A stretch of DNA of 64,000 nucleotides from Butyricicoccus intestinisimiae (GCF_018918345.1 NZ_JAHLQI010000006.1:1-64000), one strand, 5' to 3'; shown: positions 34,090 to 42,398, counted from the stretch's first letter. Notes: generated from the sequence alone by a model not told the origin. Translations and numbers: made by a program.

Positions 34090-34754
34090 AACTGACCGGC
34101 GCAATTTTTGATTTGGACGGCACGCTGCTCGACTCCATGCCGTATTGGGCGTCGGTCGGCACGCGGTATCTGGAACAACAGCACATTGCCGTGCCGGATG
34201 TAGAGCAGTTGGCGCTGCGCATCAAAACGATGACTTTGCCGGAGGCGGCGGACTATTTTCGCAGCGACTATGGCGTGCAGCAATCGCAAGAGGAGATTTG
34301 TACACGCATCAATCACATGATTGAGGACGATTATCGCCTGCGTGCGCCGCTCAAAGAGGGAACGCGGGATATGCTGGAGCAGATGAAGCAGCGCGGCGTA
34401 CACATGTGCGTGGCGAGCGCGACGGATCACGCCTTGGTCGAGGCGGCTTTGCGCCGCGTCGGTGTGTTGGATTACTTTTCGTTTATCCTGACCTGCGGCG
34501 ATTTGCAAACGAGCAAAAATTTGCCGTATATCTTTGACACCTGCACTCAGAGGCTGGGCACGGATAAGCGCACGACGGCGGTGTTTGAGGACAGCCTGCA
34601 TTGTGTCGTGACGGCATCCGGTGCGGGTTATCCGGTTGTCGGTGTGTACGACGATTCGGCAAAGACGGAAACAGAGGAAATTTGTCGGCTCAGCCGTTGT
34701 TTCGTGTATAGCTGGAAGGAACTGGATATTGCTCATTTGGAGCAGAGTCTGTGA
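34086..34754 (+). CDS. HAD-superfamily phosphatase
   Basis: The 222-residue protein has the HAD core: the nucleophile in FDLDGTLLDSMPYW, the second motif VASATD, and the EDSLHCVV acidic motif. A helical cap lies between, as in phosphoglycolate or pseudouridine phosphatases. Its GTG start overlaps the thiE stop (GTGA), so it is coupled to thiamine salvage. Thiamine phosphate phosphatase is an appealing but unproven guess. Confidence 0.85.
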   Translation: MKLTGAIFDLDGTLLDSMPYWASVGTRYLEQQHIAVPDVEQLALRIKTMTLPEAADYFRSDYGVQQSQEEICTRINHMIEDDYRLRAPLKEGTRDMLEQMKQRGVHMCVASATDHALVEAALRRVGVLDYFSFILTCGDLQTSKNLPYIFDTCTQRLGTDKRTTAVFEDSLHCVVTASGAGYPVVGVYDDSAKTETEEICRLSRCFVYSWKELDIAHLEQSL

Positions 34755-34757
34755 CCG

Positions 34758-34791
34758 GCTCTGACACCACAACATGTAGTGGTGTCAGAGC
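34758..34791 (+). terminator. Hairpin at the end of thiM-thiE-HAD
   Basis: GCTCTGACACCAC pairs with GTGGTGTCAGAGC as a perfect 13-bp stem, but no T run follows directly. It may be a terminator or a stabilising hairpin. Confidence 0.55.
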
Positions 34792-34933
34792 GAGCGGATA
34801 ATAAAATTGAAATTTTTTTTCTCGCTGAATTTCAAACGTTTTGCAAGAAATGAACGGATGTGGAAAACTGGGTATCCGAGCGAAAATAAAGTTGTGAGAT
34901 TCCCGGATCTCTCAGTGATTCTGCGCTTAACCA

Positions 34934-34990
34934 TTGGGAATTCTGCGGGGCGGCATGGGAAATTCTGTGGAAAACTATTTCTCATGCCGC
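34934..34990 (+). repeat. Direct repeat and 14-bp hairpin in the nrd upstream region
   Basis: TGGGAATTCTGCGG and TGGGAAATTCTGTGG form an imperfect direct repeat. The second copy lies in a hairpin where GCGGCATGGGAAAT (34950-34963) pairs fully, with one G-T pair, with ATTTCTCATGCCGC. No T run follows on either strand. The 270 bases between 34792 and the nrd promoter hold no gene that I can support. Confidence 0.6.
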
Positions 34991-35068
34991 CGCTGCAATG
35001 CAGGAGAAAAGCAAAAAATAGGAATGATTCCTGCATATTCCTGCCCACCACAAGAGCCGTGCAGGCTA

Positions 35069-35097
35069 TTGACATCTGCCGGTTGCCGTATTACAAT
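35069..35097 (+). promoter_or_regulatory. SigA promoter of nrdD
   Basis: TTGACA, 17 bp, TACAAT. Transcription would begin near 35104, leaving a leader of about 110 nt. Confidence 0.85.
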
Positions 35098-35122
35098 ATG
35101 AGACAGTTCCAGTTGAATGGAA

Positions 35123-35169
35123 CACAAGATATAGTGTGCAAAAGAACAGCTGCGTGTATATTTTGTGTT
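35123..35169 (+). promoter_or_regulatory. Pair of NrdR boxes
   Basis: CACAAGATATAGTGTG (35123-35138) and GTGTATATTTTGTGTT (35154-35169) each fit the ACACWATATWGTGT-like NrdR palindrome. Their 31-bp centre-to-centre spacing is three helical turns, as expected for cooperative NrdR binding. They lie downstream of the promoter, in the leader of nrdD. Confidence 0.85.
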
Positions 35170-35212
35170 TTTTTCGGCGAAACAATATGAAGAAATCAGA
35201 GGTACGGCGGCG

Positions 35213-37531
35213 ATGATAAAGCAGATTGAAAAAAGAGATGGCAGATGTGTGTTCTTTGATGTGACGAAGATTGCGAATGCCATCTATAAAGCTGCGGAGA
35301 CATCCGGAGGACACGACTACCAGATGTCGATGCGTCTGGCGCTGGATGCAGCGGATTATATCGAGGCACACAGCCCGACAGAGACGCCGACCGTAGAGTA
35401 TGTACAGGATGCGGTGGAAAAAATCCTGATTGAGCAGGGACACGCCAAAACGGCGAAGGCGTATATTTTGTATCGCAAGGAGCGCTCGCGGCAGCGTGAG
35501 ATGAACACCGGACTCATGAAAATCTATGAGGATTTGACATTCCAGTCCGCAGTGGAAAATGATATCAAGCGCGAAAACGCCAACATTGACGGCGATACCG
35601 CGATGGGAACCATGCTGAAATACGGCTCAGAGGGCGCAAAGCGCTTCAATGAGATGTTTCTGCTGGAACCGCGGATTGCAAAGGCGCATCGTGAGGGTGA
35701 CATTCACATCCATGACTTTGATTTTTACACGCTGACGACGACCTGCACGCAGATTGATTTGCTCAAACTGTTTCAGGGCGGATTTTCGACCGGACACGGT
35801 TTCCTGCGCGAGCCAAACGACATTCGCAGTTATTCGGCGCTCGCGTGCATTGCCATTCAGTCCAACCAGAATGACCAGCACGGCGGTCAGAGCGTACCGA
35901 ACTTTGATTACAGCATGGCGCCGGGTGTCAAAAAGACATATTGGCACAACTATCGCGACAATCTTGCCAAGGCACTCGAGGCATTTGACATTGAGGCGGA
36001 CGGTTTAGAACCGGCAAAGGCATTGATTGCTTCGTGCGGCAAAAAGCCGGTACTGGCAGACGACAACGGCGTGACACAGGCCATTCGCGCACAACTGCTT
36101 GCGCGCGGTGTTGCACCGCAGACGGCGGATCGTGTGCTGGCGTTCGCTGTAAAGTATGCGCGCAAAGAGACCGAGCGCGGCACGTATCAGGCAATGGAAG
36201 CACTGGTGCACAATCTCAATACCATGCATTCGCGTGCCGGTGCGCAGATTCCGTTTTCCTCGCTCAATTACGGCACGGATACCTCACCGGAAGGCCGCTT
36301 GGTTATGAAAAGTCTGTTGCTGGCAACCGAAGCGGGATTGGGAAATGGCGAGACCTCCATTTTCCCCATTCATATCTTTAAAGTCAAAGAGGGCGTCAAT
36401 TACAATCCGGGTGACCCGAACTATGATTTGTTCAAGCTGGCTATGCGCGTTTCTGCCAAGCGGCTGTTCCCGAATTTCTCGTTTATCGACGCACCGTTTA
36501 ATGTCAAGTATTACAAGCCGGGACATCCGGAGACCGAGGCGGCGTATATGGGCTGCCGTACCCGTGTGATTGGCAATGTCTATGACCCGTCCCGCGAGAT
36601 TGTAAATGGCCGCGGAAACCTGAGCTTTACGTCCATCAACCTGCCGCGTCTTGCCATCAAGGCAAAGGGAAACGCCGATGTGTTTTTCCGTTCGCTGGAT
36701 GACATGCTGGATCTTGTTGTCGAGCAGCTGCTGGCGCGCTTTCAGATTCAGGCGGATAAGCGCGTGCGCAACTATCCGTTCCTGATGGGACAGGGCATCT
36801 GGATGGATTCCGATAAGCTGGGTCCGGACGATAAAGTGGGAGAAGTGCTCAAGCATGGCACCCTGACCGTCGGATTTATCGGTCTGGCAGAGTGCCTCAA
36901 GGCGCTGATGGGTGTACACCACGGAGAATCGGAACAGGCACAGCGCATGGGTCTGACCATTGTTTCCCGCATGCGGGAGCGCATGGACGAAGAAAGCCGC
37001 AAGACCGGACTCAATTTCTCGGTCATTGCGACACCGGCAGAGGGACTTTCCGGACGGTTTGTTCGTTTGGATAAAAAACGCTACGGTGTGATTCCGGGCG
37101 TGACCGATCGGGATTACTACACCAACTCGTTCCATGTGCCTGTATATTATCCGATCAGTGCCTTCAAGAAAATTCGTCTGGAAGCACCGTATCATGAACT
37201 GACCAACGGCGGACATATCAGCTATGTGGAGCTGGACGGTGATCCGACACAAAATCTGGAAGCATTTGAGGCGGTTGTTCGCTATATGAAGGAGTGCGGC
37301 ATTGGATACGGCTCGATTAACCATCCGGTAGACCGCGATCCGATTTGCGGATATACCGGCATTATCAATGATGTGTGCCCGCGCTGCGGTCGCCGCGAGG
37401 GAGAAGCGGTCAGCATTGAAAAGCTGCGTCAGCTCGGCGTATACAAAAACTATAACAGTGATACCATTGGCTATCACGGCGACAGCAACGAGGAAAAAGA
37501 TCGCAGACCCAACCCGCTGCATGAGATATAA
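35213..37531 (+). CDS. nrdD: Anaerobic ribonucleoside-triphosphate reductase, large part without the glycyl-radical domain
   Basis: The 772-residue protein reduces ribonucleotides to deoxyribonucleotides without oxygen. It has an N-terminal ATP-cone (IKQIEKRDGRCVFFDVTKIANAI), the ten-stranded barrel with NQNDQHGGQSVPNFD, the thiyl-forming Cys448 in MGCRTRV, and a C-terminal zinc-type segment with Cys712, Cys722 and Cys725 (CGYTGIINDVCPRCGR). It then stops after VYKNYNSDTIGYHGD and a short tail. The RITGYL glycyl-radical region normally joined here is encoded by the next gene instead. The ATG at 35213 sits eight bases after AGAGGT. Confidence 0.94.
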   Translation: MIKQIEKRDGRCVFFDVTKIANAIYKAAETSGGHDYQMSMRLALDAADYIEAHSPTETPTVEYVQDAVEKILIEQGHAKTAKAYILYRKERSRQREMNTGLMKIYEDLTFQSAVENDIKRENANIDGDTAMGTMLKYGSEGAKRFNEMFLLEPRIAKAHREGDIHIHDFDFYTLTTTCTQIDLLKLFQGGFSTGHGFLREPNDIRSYSALACIAIQSNQNDQHGGQSVPNFDYSMAPGVKKTYWHNYRDNLAKALEAFDIEADGLEPAKALIASCGKKPVLADDNGVTQAIRAQLLARGVAPQTADRVLAFAVKYARKETERGTYQAMEALVHNLNTMHSRAGAQIPFSSLNYGTDTSPEGRLVMKSLLLATEAGLGNGETSIFPIHIFKVKEGVNYNPGDPNYDLFKLAMRVSAKRLFPNFSFIDAPFNVKYYKPGHPETEAAYMGCRTRVIGNVYDPSREIVNGRGNLSFTSINLPRLAIKAKGNADVFFRSLDDMLDLVVEQLLARFQIQADKRVRNYPFLMGQGIWMDSDKLGPDDKVGEVLKHGTLTVGFIGLAECLKALMGVHHGESEQAQRMGLTIVSRMRERMDEESRKTGLNFSVIATPAEGLSGRFVRLDKKRYGVIPGVTDRDYYTNSFHVPVYYPISAFKKIRLEAPYHELTNGGHISYVELDGDPTQNLEAFEAVVRYMKECGIGYGSINHPVDRDPICGYTGIINDVCPRCGRREGEAVSIEKLRQLGVYKNYNSDTIGYHGDSNEEKDRRPNPLHEI

Positions 37532-37544
37532 GGAGGACACGAAC

Positions 37545-37745
37545 ATGAATGAACTGAACCATGTAACATACAATGAAAACGGTGAAGCAATGGTAGGAGA
37601 AGGCGTGGGCTTTGAGCGCATTCGCCGCATCACCGGTTATCTGGTTGGTACGCTCGACCGCTTCAACAACGCCAAGCGTGCAGAAGAACATGACCGTGTC
37701 AAGCACGACACCTGCCGCGCGGCATCCGACCGAAAGAGTGCATGA
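37545..37745 (+). CDS. Separate glycyl-radical domain of NrdD
   Basis: This 66-residue protein carries the glycyl-radical motif GFERIRRITGYLVGTLDRF, with Gly31 as the predicted radical site, then NAKRAEEHDRVKH as in the extreme C-terminus of complete NrdD enzymes. It starts 13 bp after the nrdD stop with its own AAGGAGG, and overlaps nrdG by four bases (ATGA). The spacing and Shine-Dalgarno site argue for a genuine split gene rather than a sequencing frameshift. It should dock on NrdD and be activated by NrdG, in analogy to the YfiD spare part of pyruvate formate-lyase. Confidence 0.9.
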   Translation: MNELNHVTYNENGEAMVGEGVGFERIRRITGYLVGTLDRFNNAKRAEEHDRVKHDTCRAASDRKSA

Positions 37746-38257
37746 ACAAAATGAAGGATGAACTTCTTCGCGTTGCCGGAGTCATTGACGAGTCAATCGT
37801 GGATGGCCCCGGCATCCGCTTTGTTATCTTTACGCAGGGATGTCCGCATCACTGTGCCGGATGTCATAATCCGCAGACGCATGATTTCGACGGCGGAGAA
37901 CAGGTGCCGATATCCCGCTTGTTGGAAGATATTTTGGAAAACCCGCTGATTTCCGGCGTGACACTGTCAGGCGGCGAACCGTTTTGCCAGCCAAAGCCGC
38001 TTGCAGAGCTGGCGCAAGAGCTCAAGCGCCATGGCAAGCATGTGATGGCATACACCGGCTATACTTGGGAGCAGCTGCGCGGCAAGCAGGATGCAGACAT
38101 AGAACGCCTGCTGGCACAGTGTGATGTGCTGGTGGACGGAAAATTTATCGAGTCGCAGAAAGATATGCTGCTGCGCTTTCGCGGAAGCCGCAATCAACGC
38201 CTGATTGATGTGCAGAAGTCCTTGCAGGCCGAACAGGTGGTATTGGCTGGTGTGTAA
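37742..38257 (+). CDS. nrdG: Anaerobic ribonucleotide reductase-activating protein (radical SAM)
   Basis: NrdG uses SAM and a 4Fe-4S cluster to place the radical on the glycine of NrdD. The 171-residue protein has DGPGIRFVIFTQGC and the cluster motif C34xxxC38xxC41, then GVTLSGGEPFCQP and AYTGYTWEQL. Length is normal. Here its substrate should be the small 66-residue protein encoded just before it, with which it shares ATGA. Confidence 0.95.
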   Translation: MNKMKDELLRVAGVIDESIVDGPGIRFVIFTQGCPHHCAGCHNPQTHDFDGGEQVPISRLLEDILENPLISGVTLSGGEPFCQPKPLAELAQELKRHGKHVMAYTGYTWEQLRGKQDADIERLLAQCDVLVDGKFIESQKDMLLRFRGSRNQRLIDVQKSLQAEQVVLAGV

Positions 38258-38306
38258 AAAAAACACGGAAAAGTTGAAAAATATTGTGCAGTTTGTCGAT
38301 AACCTA

Positions 38307-38334
38307 TTGACAAATTCTAGGTGTCTATTATAAT
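38307..38334 (+). promoter_or_regulatory. Strong promoter upstream of a candidate non-coding RNA
   Basis: TTGACA, 16 bp, TATAAT. Both boxes are perfect. No gene on the plus strand follows before the terminator at 38524-38559. Confidence 0.75.
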
Positions 38335-38340
38335 GAATAT

Positions 38341-38564
38341 ATAAAGTACAATTTCCAGACAACAAACCGGATATGCGCTGTATGCAATAAGGGGAAAGAT
38401 TGTGTACAGTATCCGGCGCGGTGTATCTAGCGTCCGCTTTGCGTCATGTGGATATTCAGATCCGACATTTTCGCATAACGGGCTGGGTAGGAAATCATGT
38501 GAGACGGTACTTTGTTGTAAAAGAAAAGCCTGTTCCGATGGAGAGCGGAACGGGCTTTTCGTTT
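38341..38564 (+). ncRNA. Candidate structured non-coding RNA, family unknown
   Basis: About 220 nt lie between a consensus promoter and an intrinsic terminator, with no convincing reading frame. CCGGATA pairs with TATCCGG, and inside it CTGTA pairs with TACAG across a 4-nt bulge; the loop is purine-rich (AAGGGGAAAG). A second hairpin pairs ATGTGGAT with ATCCGACAT, allowing one bulge. The downstream gene is on the opposite strand, so this is not a leader of it. I cannot place it in a known RNA family. Confidence 0.5.
38524..38559. terminator. Bidirectional terminator
   Basis: AAAAGCCTGTTCCG pairs with CGGAACGGGCTTTT with one G-T pair. T runs stand on both strands. It closes both the candidate RNA and the CoA-transferase gene. 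Confidence 0.85.
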
Positions 38565-38580
38565 GCTTGTTTTTCTATGC

Positions 38581-39924
38581 TTATCTGCGGTTGGAGTTTC
38601 TCCAGATCTTGAGCTTTTCCGCTTCCTTGATGAGCTCCTCGCGGAACTGCGGATGTGCAACAGAGATAATTGCCTCTGCGCGCTCCCACGTGGACAGACC
38701 CTTCAGGCAAACCTTACCGTACTCGGTAACAAGGTAATGCGTGTTGGTACGGGTGTCTGTAACCGTAGAACCCGGATGCAGCGTCGGCAGAATACGGCTC
38801 TTCAGCTCGCCGCTGTGCGTGGTAAAGGTGGAAGAGCAGCAGATAAAGCTCTTGCCGCCGTTGGACAGATAGGCGCCGAGCACGAAGTCCAGCTGACCGC
38901 CTGCGCCGCTGATGTGCTTGGTACCGGCGGACTCTGCGTTAATTTGACCGGTCAGGTCGAGGTCAACCGCGTTGTTGATAGAGATAAAGTTGTCAATCTG
39001 GGAAATGACGCGTGCATCGTTGGTGTAGCCAACCGGTGCGCTCATCAGAGCCGGATTGTCATCCATGTAGTCATACATCTTCTGGGTGCCGGCGCCAAAA
39101 GCGAATACCTGACGGCCCTTGTCGATGTTCTTCTTTGCACAGGACAGCTTGCCGGCAGCAGCCATGTCTACAAAGCCGTCTACATACATCTCGGTGTGCA
39201 CGCCCAGATCCTTCAGATCCGACTGTGCAATCAGAGAACCTACGGCGTTCGGCATGCCGCCAATGCCCAGCTGCAGGCAAGCGCCGTTCGGGATTTCCTC
39301 TACAATCAGCTTGGCTACGGTCTCATCGATTTCGGACGGCGCGCCGCCGCTACCCATCTGACGAATCGGCGGGTTGTTGCCCTCAACGATCATGTCTACA
39401 TCGGTGATGTGAACGCCTTCTTCAAAGCCGCCCAGACAGCGCGGCATGTTCTTGTTGACTTCTACGATGACCTTTTTGCCGGTTTCGCAAACGGCAGCCA
39501 GATGAGAAGCGTTCGGACCAAAGTTGAAATAGCCGTGCTTGTCCATCGGTGCGACCTGAATCATAACAACATCCGGCGGGCAAATGCTCTCTCGATACCA
39601 ACGCGGCAGCTCGGAATAGCGCAGCGGGGCATAGAACGCGATGCCGTCGTTAATCATGTGGCGCTCAATGCCGCTCATGTGCCAAGAGTTCCAAGAGAAA
39701 TGCTTGTTTGCGTCCGGAACCTGTGCGATGGCAAGCGGCTCCATCAGGACGCCGCCGCGGATGTTGACGTCTACCAGCTCGTTTGCACGAGCGGCCAGTG
39801 CCTTGTCCAGTTCAACCGGCGTGCCAGTGCACCAGCCGTAGTCTACCCAGTCGCCGCTCTTGACGACCTTTGCTGCCTCTGCGGCAGTTGTCAGTTTACT
39901 GTTATATAGTGCCTGATAATCCAT
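38581..39924 (-). CDS. but: Butyryl-CoA:acetate CoA-transferase
   Basis: The enzyme moves CoA from butyryl-CoA to acetate, releasing butyrate: the last step of butyrate fermentation in many gut clostridia. The 447-residue protein starts [15 protein letters not shown] and has the family's [32 protein letters not shown], and the long C-terminal [23 protein letters not shown]. The closest family to my knowledge is But of Roseburia and relatives, not acetate kinase-type enzymes; a related 4-hydroxybutyrate CoA-transferase is the alternative. The ATG at 39924 follows GGAGG. Confidence 0.88.
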   Translation of the reverse strand: MDYQALYNSKLTTAAEAAKVVKSGDWVDYGWCTGTPVELDKALAARANELVDVNIRGGVLMEPLAIAQVPDANKHFSWNSWHMSGIERHMINDGIAFYAPLRYSELPRWYRESICPPDVVMIQVAPMDKHGYFNFGPNASHLAAVCETGKKVIVEVNKNMPRCLGGFEEGVHITDVDMIVEGNNPPIRQMGSGGAPSEIDETVAKLIVEEIPNGACLQLGIGGMPNAVGSLIAQSDLKDLGVHTEMYVDGFVDMAAAGKLSCAKKNIDKGRQVFAFGAGTQKMYDYMDDNPALMSAPVGYTNDARVISQIDNFISINNAVDLDLTGQINAESAGTKHISGAGGQLDFVLGAYLSNGGKSFICCSSTFTTHSGELKSRILPTLHPGSTVTDTRTNTHYLVTEYGKVCLKGLSTWERAEAIISVAHPQFREELIKEAEKLKIWRNSNRR

Positions 39925-40009
39925 GTAACAAAATCCTCCGTTTGTCAATGATACTCAGAATGGAACAAAAAATTGTTCAAAACATACAAAAACCACTCAT
40001 ATCTAACCT

Positions 40010-40049
40010 ATTGTATCAGCATCCGCTGTATTCGTCAAGAACTTAACAA
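40010..40049 (-). promoter_or_regulatory. CoA-transferase promoter with a candidate Rex operator
   Basis: Minus strand TTGACG, 17 bp, TACAAT. TTGTTAAGTTCTTGACGA (40049 down to 40032) overlaps the -35 box and matches the Rex consensus TTGTTAA-N4-TTAACAA at 12 of 14 defined positions. Rex would repress while NADH is low. Confidence 0.6.
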
Positions 40050-40132
40050 AAAAATGCAAACAATCCCCTTGTAATTGCACATGGGGTGGAGTAGGATGGA
40101 ACACGGACATTTTAATAAAAAGAGGTTGAATC

Positions 40133-41053
40133 ATGAAACAAAAAAATCTCATCGGCTTGACACTGCCGGCGCTGCTTTGCACTCTGCTGTGGGGCAGTGC
40201 TTTTCCCGCGGTCAAGTCGGGCTATGCGCTGTTTGGCATCGGGGACGAAGCGGCGTGCAAATTGTTTTTTGCCGGCTGGCGGTTCATGCTGGCGGGCGTT
40301 GCGGTGCTTGTGATTTCGGTTATCACGAGCCGCAAGCTGGTTGTTCCGACAAGAGCGCAGTGGCCGGGCATTTTGCTGCTGGGTCTTGTGCAGACGACCG
40401 TGCAGTATGTATTTTTCTATATCGGATTGTCGCACACAACCGGCGTCAAGGGCTCGGTTATTTCTGCGATGGCGACGTTTTTCGCCGTGGGCATCTCGCA
40501 CTGTCTGTTTGCCGATGACCGGCTCAATATGCCGAAGGCAATGGGATGCGTGCTCGGATTTGCCGGCGTGCTGATTATCACGCTGAGTTCGCTGGACGGC
40601 TTGAGCGGCGGGGTGTCGCTGACCGGAGAAGGCTTTATGTTCCTCGCCGCGGCGGCGTCCGGCAGCGGCGCAGTCATCAGCAAATTTGCCGCAAAGGGAC
40701 AATCTCCGATGGTCGTCACGGGCTGGCAGCTGACGATTGGCGGTGCCGTGCTGCTGCTGGCAGGAATTGTCGGCGGCGGACATTTTCAGACGGTTTCTCC
40801 GCAGGCATTTTGCCTGCTCGGCTATTTGATTTTTCTCTCTGCCGCGGCATTTACCGTTTGGACGTGGCTGCTCAAGCGCTATCCGGTAGGCAAGGTCTCC
40901 GTGTATAATTTTCTGGTGCCGGTGTTTGGTTCGCTGATGTCCGGTGTCGTGCTCGGTGAAACCGTGTTTACGGTTCGAAATATGCTGTCTCTGCTGCTAG
41001 TATGCGCCGGAATTGTACTTGTTAACCGCAAAAAAGAACAAAAACAAGGATAA
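40133..41053 (+). CDS. EamA/DMT-superfamily transporter
   Basis: The 306-residue protein has ten hydrophobic helices in two repeated EamA halves: LLWGSAFPAVKSGYAL in the first, SAAAFTVWTWLLKRYPVGKVSVYNFLVPVFGSLMSGVVLGE in the second. Members export metabolites or amino acids; the substrate is unknown. Its ATG follows AAAGAGG weakly. It is monocistronic. Confidence 0.9.
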   Translation: MKQKNLIGLTLPALLCTLLWGSAFPAVKSGYALFGIGDEAACKLFFAGWRFMLAGVAVLVISVITSRKLVVPTRAQWPGILLLGLVQTTVQYVFFYIGLSHTTGVKGSVISAMATFFAVGISHCLFADDRLNMPKAMGCVLGFAGVLIITLSSLDGLSGGVSLTGEGFMFLAAAASGSGAVISKFAAKGQSPMVVTGWQLTIGGAVLLLAGIVGGGHFQTVSPQAFCLLGYLIFLSAAAFTVWTWLLKRYPVGKVSVYNFLVPVFGSLMSGVVLGETVFTVRNMLSLLLVCAGIVLVNRKKEQKQG

Positions 41054-41093
41054 AAAATCCGGAAATCTCTCGGTCGGGAGATTTCCGGATTTT
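41054..41093. terminator. Bidirectional terminator
   Basis: AAAATCCGGAAATCTC pairs perfectly with GAGATTTCCGGATTTT around an 8-nt loop, between convergent genes. Confidence 0.85.
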
Positions 41094-41096
41094 GGC

Positions 41097-42398
41097 TTAT
41101 TGGCAGCCGAACTTGTGAGCATAGGCGCGATATTCCTCCGCCGTCATGGCAGGATGAAAATCAGACAGCAAGGCTTGGGCTTGGGCGGCATGGTCGCACA
41201 GCAGATGATACAGCGTCAGTGCGGCGAGCTTGGCCGGATACAGATAGGCCTTTTCCTTGTCTGTGATGCGGAAATCCGCCCCGTGCAGCGTGCCGGAAAA
41301 TCCGCCGTATGTAAAGTTGACAATTGGCATTCGATGCGACAAGTCGCCGACATCGGTGGAGGCAGCGTTGTGTACAGATGGATTTACCGGCTCATAGGTC
41401 GCGGGCAGCAGCTTCGCGGCATCTGTCAGTGCCTGACATGGCTGCGCCGGTATGGTCGGCAGATAGCCCATGTCATCTTGTATGGAAATCTCTGCGCCAA
41501 ACGCATACGCGGCACCGCGATATGCGCGGTTGATTTGTTCATTGACCGTCTGCAAGGCGTCCCACGTTTTTGCGCGCACCTGCAAATCGACAGTGACCTC
41601 GTGCGGCACGACATTGATGGCACAGTCTCCCATGCGAACAATTTCTCCGATGCGAATACAGTCTTGGTCGCGGAAGGTGCTGCGCAGCATGCCAATGGCG
41701 CTGCGGGCAAGCGTCACGACGTCCAGCGCATTGATGCCGTTTTCCGGCGCAATGGCTGTGTGAGAGGCTCTGCCCTTGATGTGAATGAGCTTGGACAAAA
41801 ATCCGCTGGTCGAGTTGCAGCCGAGCAGAAAATCCGACTGACAGGGAACCATGTGTGCATGCGTTGTGATAGCGGCGTCGATGTCATCAAACGCGCCGCG
41901 CAGCAGCAGCTCCGGCTTTCCGCCGCAGCATGTGGCGATGCCGGAGCTTCGCAGCTGCTCCAAACGGTTCATCGGCACGTGTTCCTCACATGGTACGGCG
42001 AAAAATACGGCGCGGCCGGTGAGAGCAGCGGCAACTTCCGGCTGACTGAGTGCCAAGGCAGCACCGGCAAGCGCGGTCAGCTGCATGTGATGCCCGCAGG
42101 CGTGCGACATGCCGGTTTTGGGTACGGCGAGCGGATGTTCCGGACTGCGGATGCCGTCCAATTCGCCGATCAGGCAGACGGAGGGAGCGGCGCTGCCGAG
42201 CGATGCCTTGACGCCGGTGTTGGCAAGTCCGGTTTGCACGTCCATCCCGCACGATTGCAGCCAATCCGCGACTTTTCCGGCGGTGCGGTGCTCGGTATAG
42301 CCAAGCTCCGCGTGGGAATATATATCTTCGGCAAAAGCAATGAGCTGCTGCGCGTGTGCGTCAATGCAGCCGCAAATGCGTTGTTCTGTTTCGTTCAT
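41097..42398 (-). CDS. M20-family amidohydrolase (AbgB-like)
   Basis: The 433-residue metallohydrolase has the M20 pattern: ELDGI after the first strand, HACGHHMQLTALAGAA with the metal histidines, and PCEEHVP with the glutamate base. The long insert with TTHAHMVPC and SGFLSKLIHIKGRASH corresponds to the lid domain. It most resembles aminobenzoyl-glutamate or N-acyl amino acid hydrolases. The cysteine in HACGHH is unusual only in that M20D relatives share it. The ATG at 42398 follows GAGGA. Confidence 0.85.
   Translation of the reverse strand: MNETEQRICGCIDAHAQQLIAFAEDIYSHAELGYTEHRTAGKVADWLQSCGMDVQTGLANTGVKASLGSAAPSVCLIGELDGIRSPEHPLAVPKTGMSHACGHHMQLTALAGAALALSQPEVAAALTGRAVFFAVPCEEHVPMNRLEQLRSSGIATCCGGKPELLLRGAFDDIDAAITTHAHMVPCQSDFLLGCNSTSGFLSKLIHIKGRASHTAIAPENGINALDVVTLARSAIGMLRSTFRDQDCIRIGEIVRMGDCAINVVPHEVTVDLQVRAKTWDALQTVNEQINRAYRGAAYAFGAEISIQDDMGYLPTIPAQPCQALTDAAKLLPATYEPVNPSVHNAASTDVGDLSHRMPIVNFTYGGFSGTLHGADFRITDKEKAYLYPAKLAALTLYHLLCDHAAQAQALLSDFHPAMTAEEYRAYAHKFGCQ

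Noticed and set aside
37500-37560. Frameshift or pseudogene explanation for the split nrdD
   Set aside because: The second part has its own well-spaced Shine-Dalgarno site and ATG, a unique N-terminal lead, and a four-base coupling with nrdG, which a random frameshift would not create.
38402-38737. GTG-started frame inside the candidate RNA after nrdG, with a nearby AAGGGG
   Set aside because: It reads through the terminator into the antisense of the CoA-transferase gene. The G-rich stretch lies in a hairpin loop and probably belongs to the RNA.
39963-39978. Palindrome GAACAAAAAATTGTTC in the CoA-transferase leader, considered as a Rex site
   Set aside because: The half-sites are in the reverse order compared with Rex (TTGTTAA-N4-TTAACAA). 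The better match is at 40032-40049.
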